DNA from: Apus apus
Lineage: Eukaryota > Chordata > Aves > Apodiformes > Apodidae
Direction of reading: 5' to 3'
DNA: 64,000 bases
NCBI RefSeq assembly: GCF_020740795.1
Contig: NC_067282.1
Span: 152,816,858 to 152,880,857, forward strand
The notes under the pieces are model-generated. The model searched no databases. It saw only the letters and a program-made list of their open reading frames with translations, and was not told where the DNA came from. Within the stretch, counting starts at the first letter, position 1. Each line of letters starts with the position of its first letter. The position numbers were made by a program, and so were the translations under genes. Positions 63,471 to 64,000 of the stretch are shown in pieces.

Positions 63471-64000
63471 TGCTGAAGGCGGGTTCTGTGACGCACAGTG
63501 AGATGGAGAGCCCACACTGTTCTCTCCACTAGGATGAATCATAGCACAAGTGATCTGTGGGCTTCTTTTGCTGGAAAATGCGGGACCTTGCTGTCTACCC
63601 TCACCTTCTACTTTGGGGGAGTTATGTCTGTGTAGTAGGCACGAATGTGATGAGGATGGGAAATAGGTAGCCATCTAGATCCCATGAAGACAAGGCTTAC
63701 AACTTCCACACTGGGCAAGACACTAACTTGAGGAGATTGGGCTCCCCAAGAGTGACATCTGACTGGGAATGAGGGATGGGACTAAAATAGGCCATTTTAC
63801 ATCTCAAGCTCTCTCAAGGAGCAGGTTAAAAATATATGATAGAGAATGTCCTTCACTTTTGAGAGGAGAAGATGGGGGGGAGGGGTGTAGGAAAAGGGAT
63901 ATTTGAGTTCTGGGTCTGATGTGACAAGGAAAGGCATGGAAGTGGCTGGTACCTGAAAGCAGAGCAATGAAGAACTAGCTTTGGTAGGAAAGAAGCCATT

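Larger units (their letters stand above)
50961..64000. other. intergenic DNA right of RPS19BP1
   Basis: About 13 kb without a recognisable gene. I looked for CACNA1I coding exons, the expected next gene by synteny, and saw none. The interval holds a diverged duplicated segment (57725-57980 and 59140-59390), low-complexity A- and T-rich runs, a coding-like short frame near 54.6 kb, a motif cluster at 61808-61880 and a degraded CR1 near the right end. Confidence 0.6.

Noticed and set aside
51000-64000. Search for CACNA1I exons
   Set aside because: No frame with voltage-sensor (repeated Arg/Lys) or pore-loop features and no long conserved exon was seen; the gene probably starts beyond the window.

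Overview
The window is vertebrate nuclear DNA, almost certainly from a bird. It has intron-exon genes with consensus GT-AG splice sites, CpG-island promoters and AATAAA polyadenylation signals, and its interspersed repeats are mostly CR1 LINE 3' ends, the typical avian retroelement. Four genes can be named from their protein sequence, in the order MGAT3 (+), MIEF1 (+), ATF4 (+), RPS19BP1 (-). This is the order on human chromosome 22q13.1, so the window is a conserved-synteny block. The species cannot be fixed from the sequence alone.

Layout. Positions 1-7745 hold the single coding exon of MGAT3 (1094-2602), a candidate 5' non-coding exon (691-770) and a long 3' UTR. After a gene-free gap, a CpG island (about 14440-15160) starts the MIEF1 transcription unit. 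It first encodes a 70-residue LYR-motif microprotein (15170-15382), then the 464-residue mitochondrial fission receptor in four exons (17130-22464), with CR1 copies in the introns. From 22465 to about 34900 there is 3' UTR and intergenic DNA with an AAAAG microsatellite. A second CpG island (about 35060-36240) contains the ATF4 promoter. ATF4 carries the two classical upstream ORFs, and the start codon of uORF2 lies five bases before the exon 1 donor. The ATF4 CDS is 37183-38782 in two exons. From 38871 to 48312 the DNA is gene-free with two CR1 copies. RPS19BP1 (AROS) is convergent to ATF4, on the minus strand, with four coding exons between 48836 and 50611. Its promoter island (to about 50960) contains five ETS-type boxes at a 22-23 bp period. 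From about 51000 to the right edge I found no gene. In other amniotes this is the flank leading to CACNA1I.

Common theme. Two of the four genes, MIEF1 and ATF4, have well-supported functional small upstream ORFs, and MGAT3 has a plausible third one that ends on the overlapping tetranucleotide ATGA at the main start codon. The most interesting material is therefore translational architecture and promoter structure rather than new protein families. Highlights are: the MIEF1 bicistronic layout; the splice-dependent ATF4 uORF2, which becomes ATG-GCG-TGA if the intron is retained; twin CTCF-like 19-mers in the MIEF1 promoter; the phased ETS array at RPS19BP1; and a homeobox/POU/RFX motif cluster near 61.8 kb. 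Exon borders were placed by eye from splice consensus and reading frame; all comparisons with human proteins are from memory.
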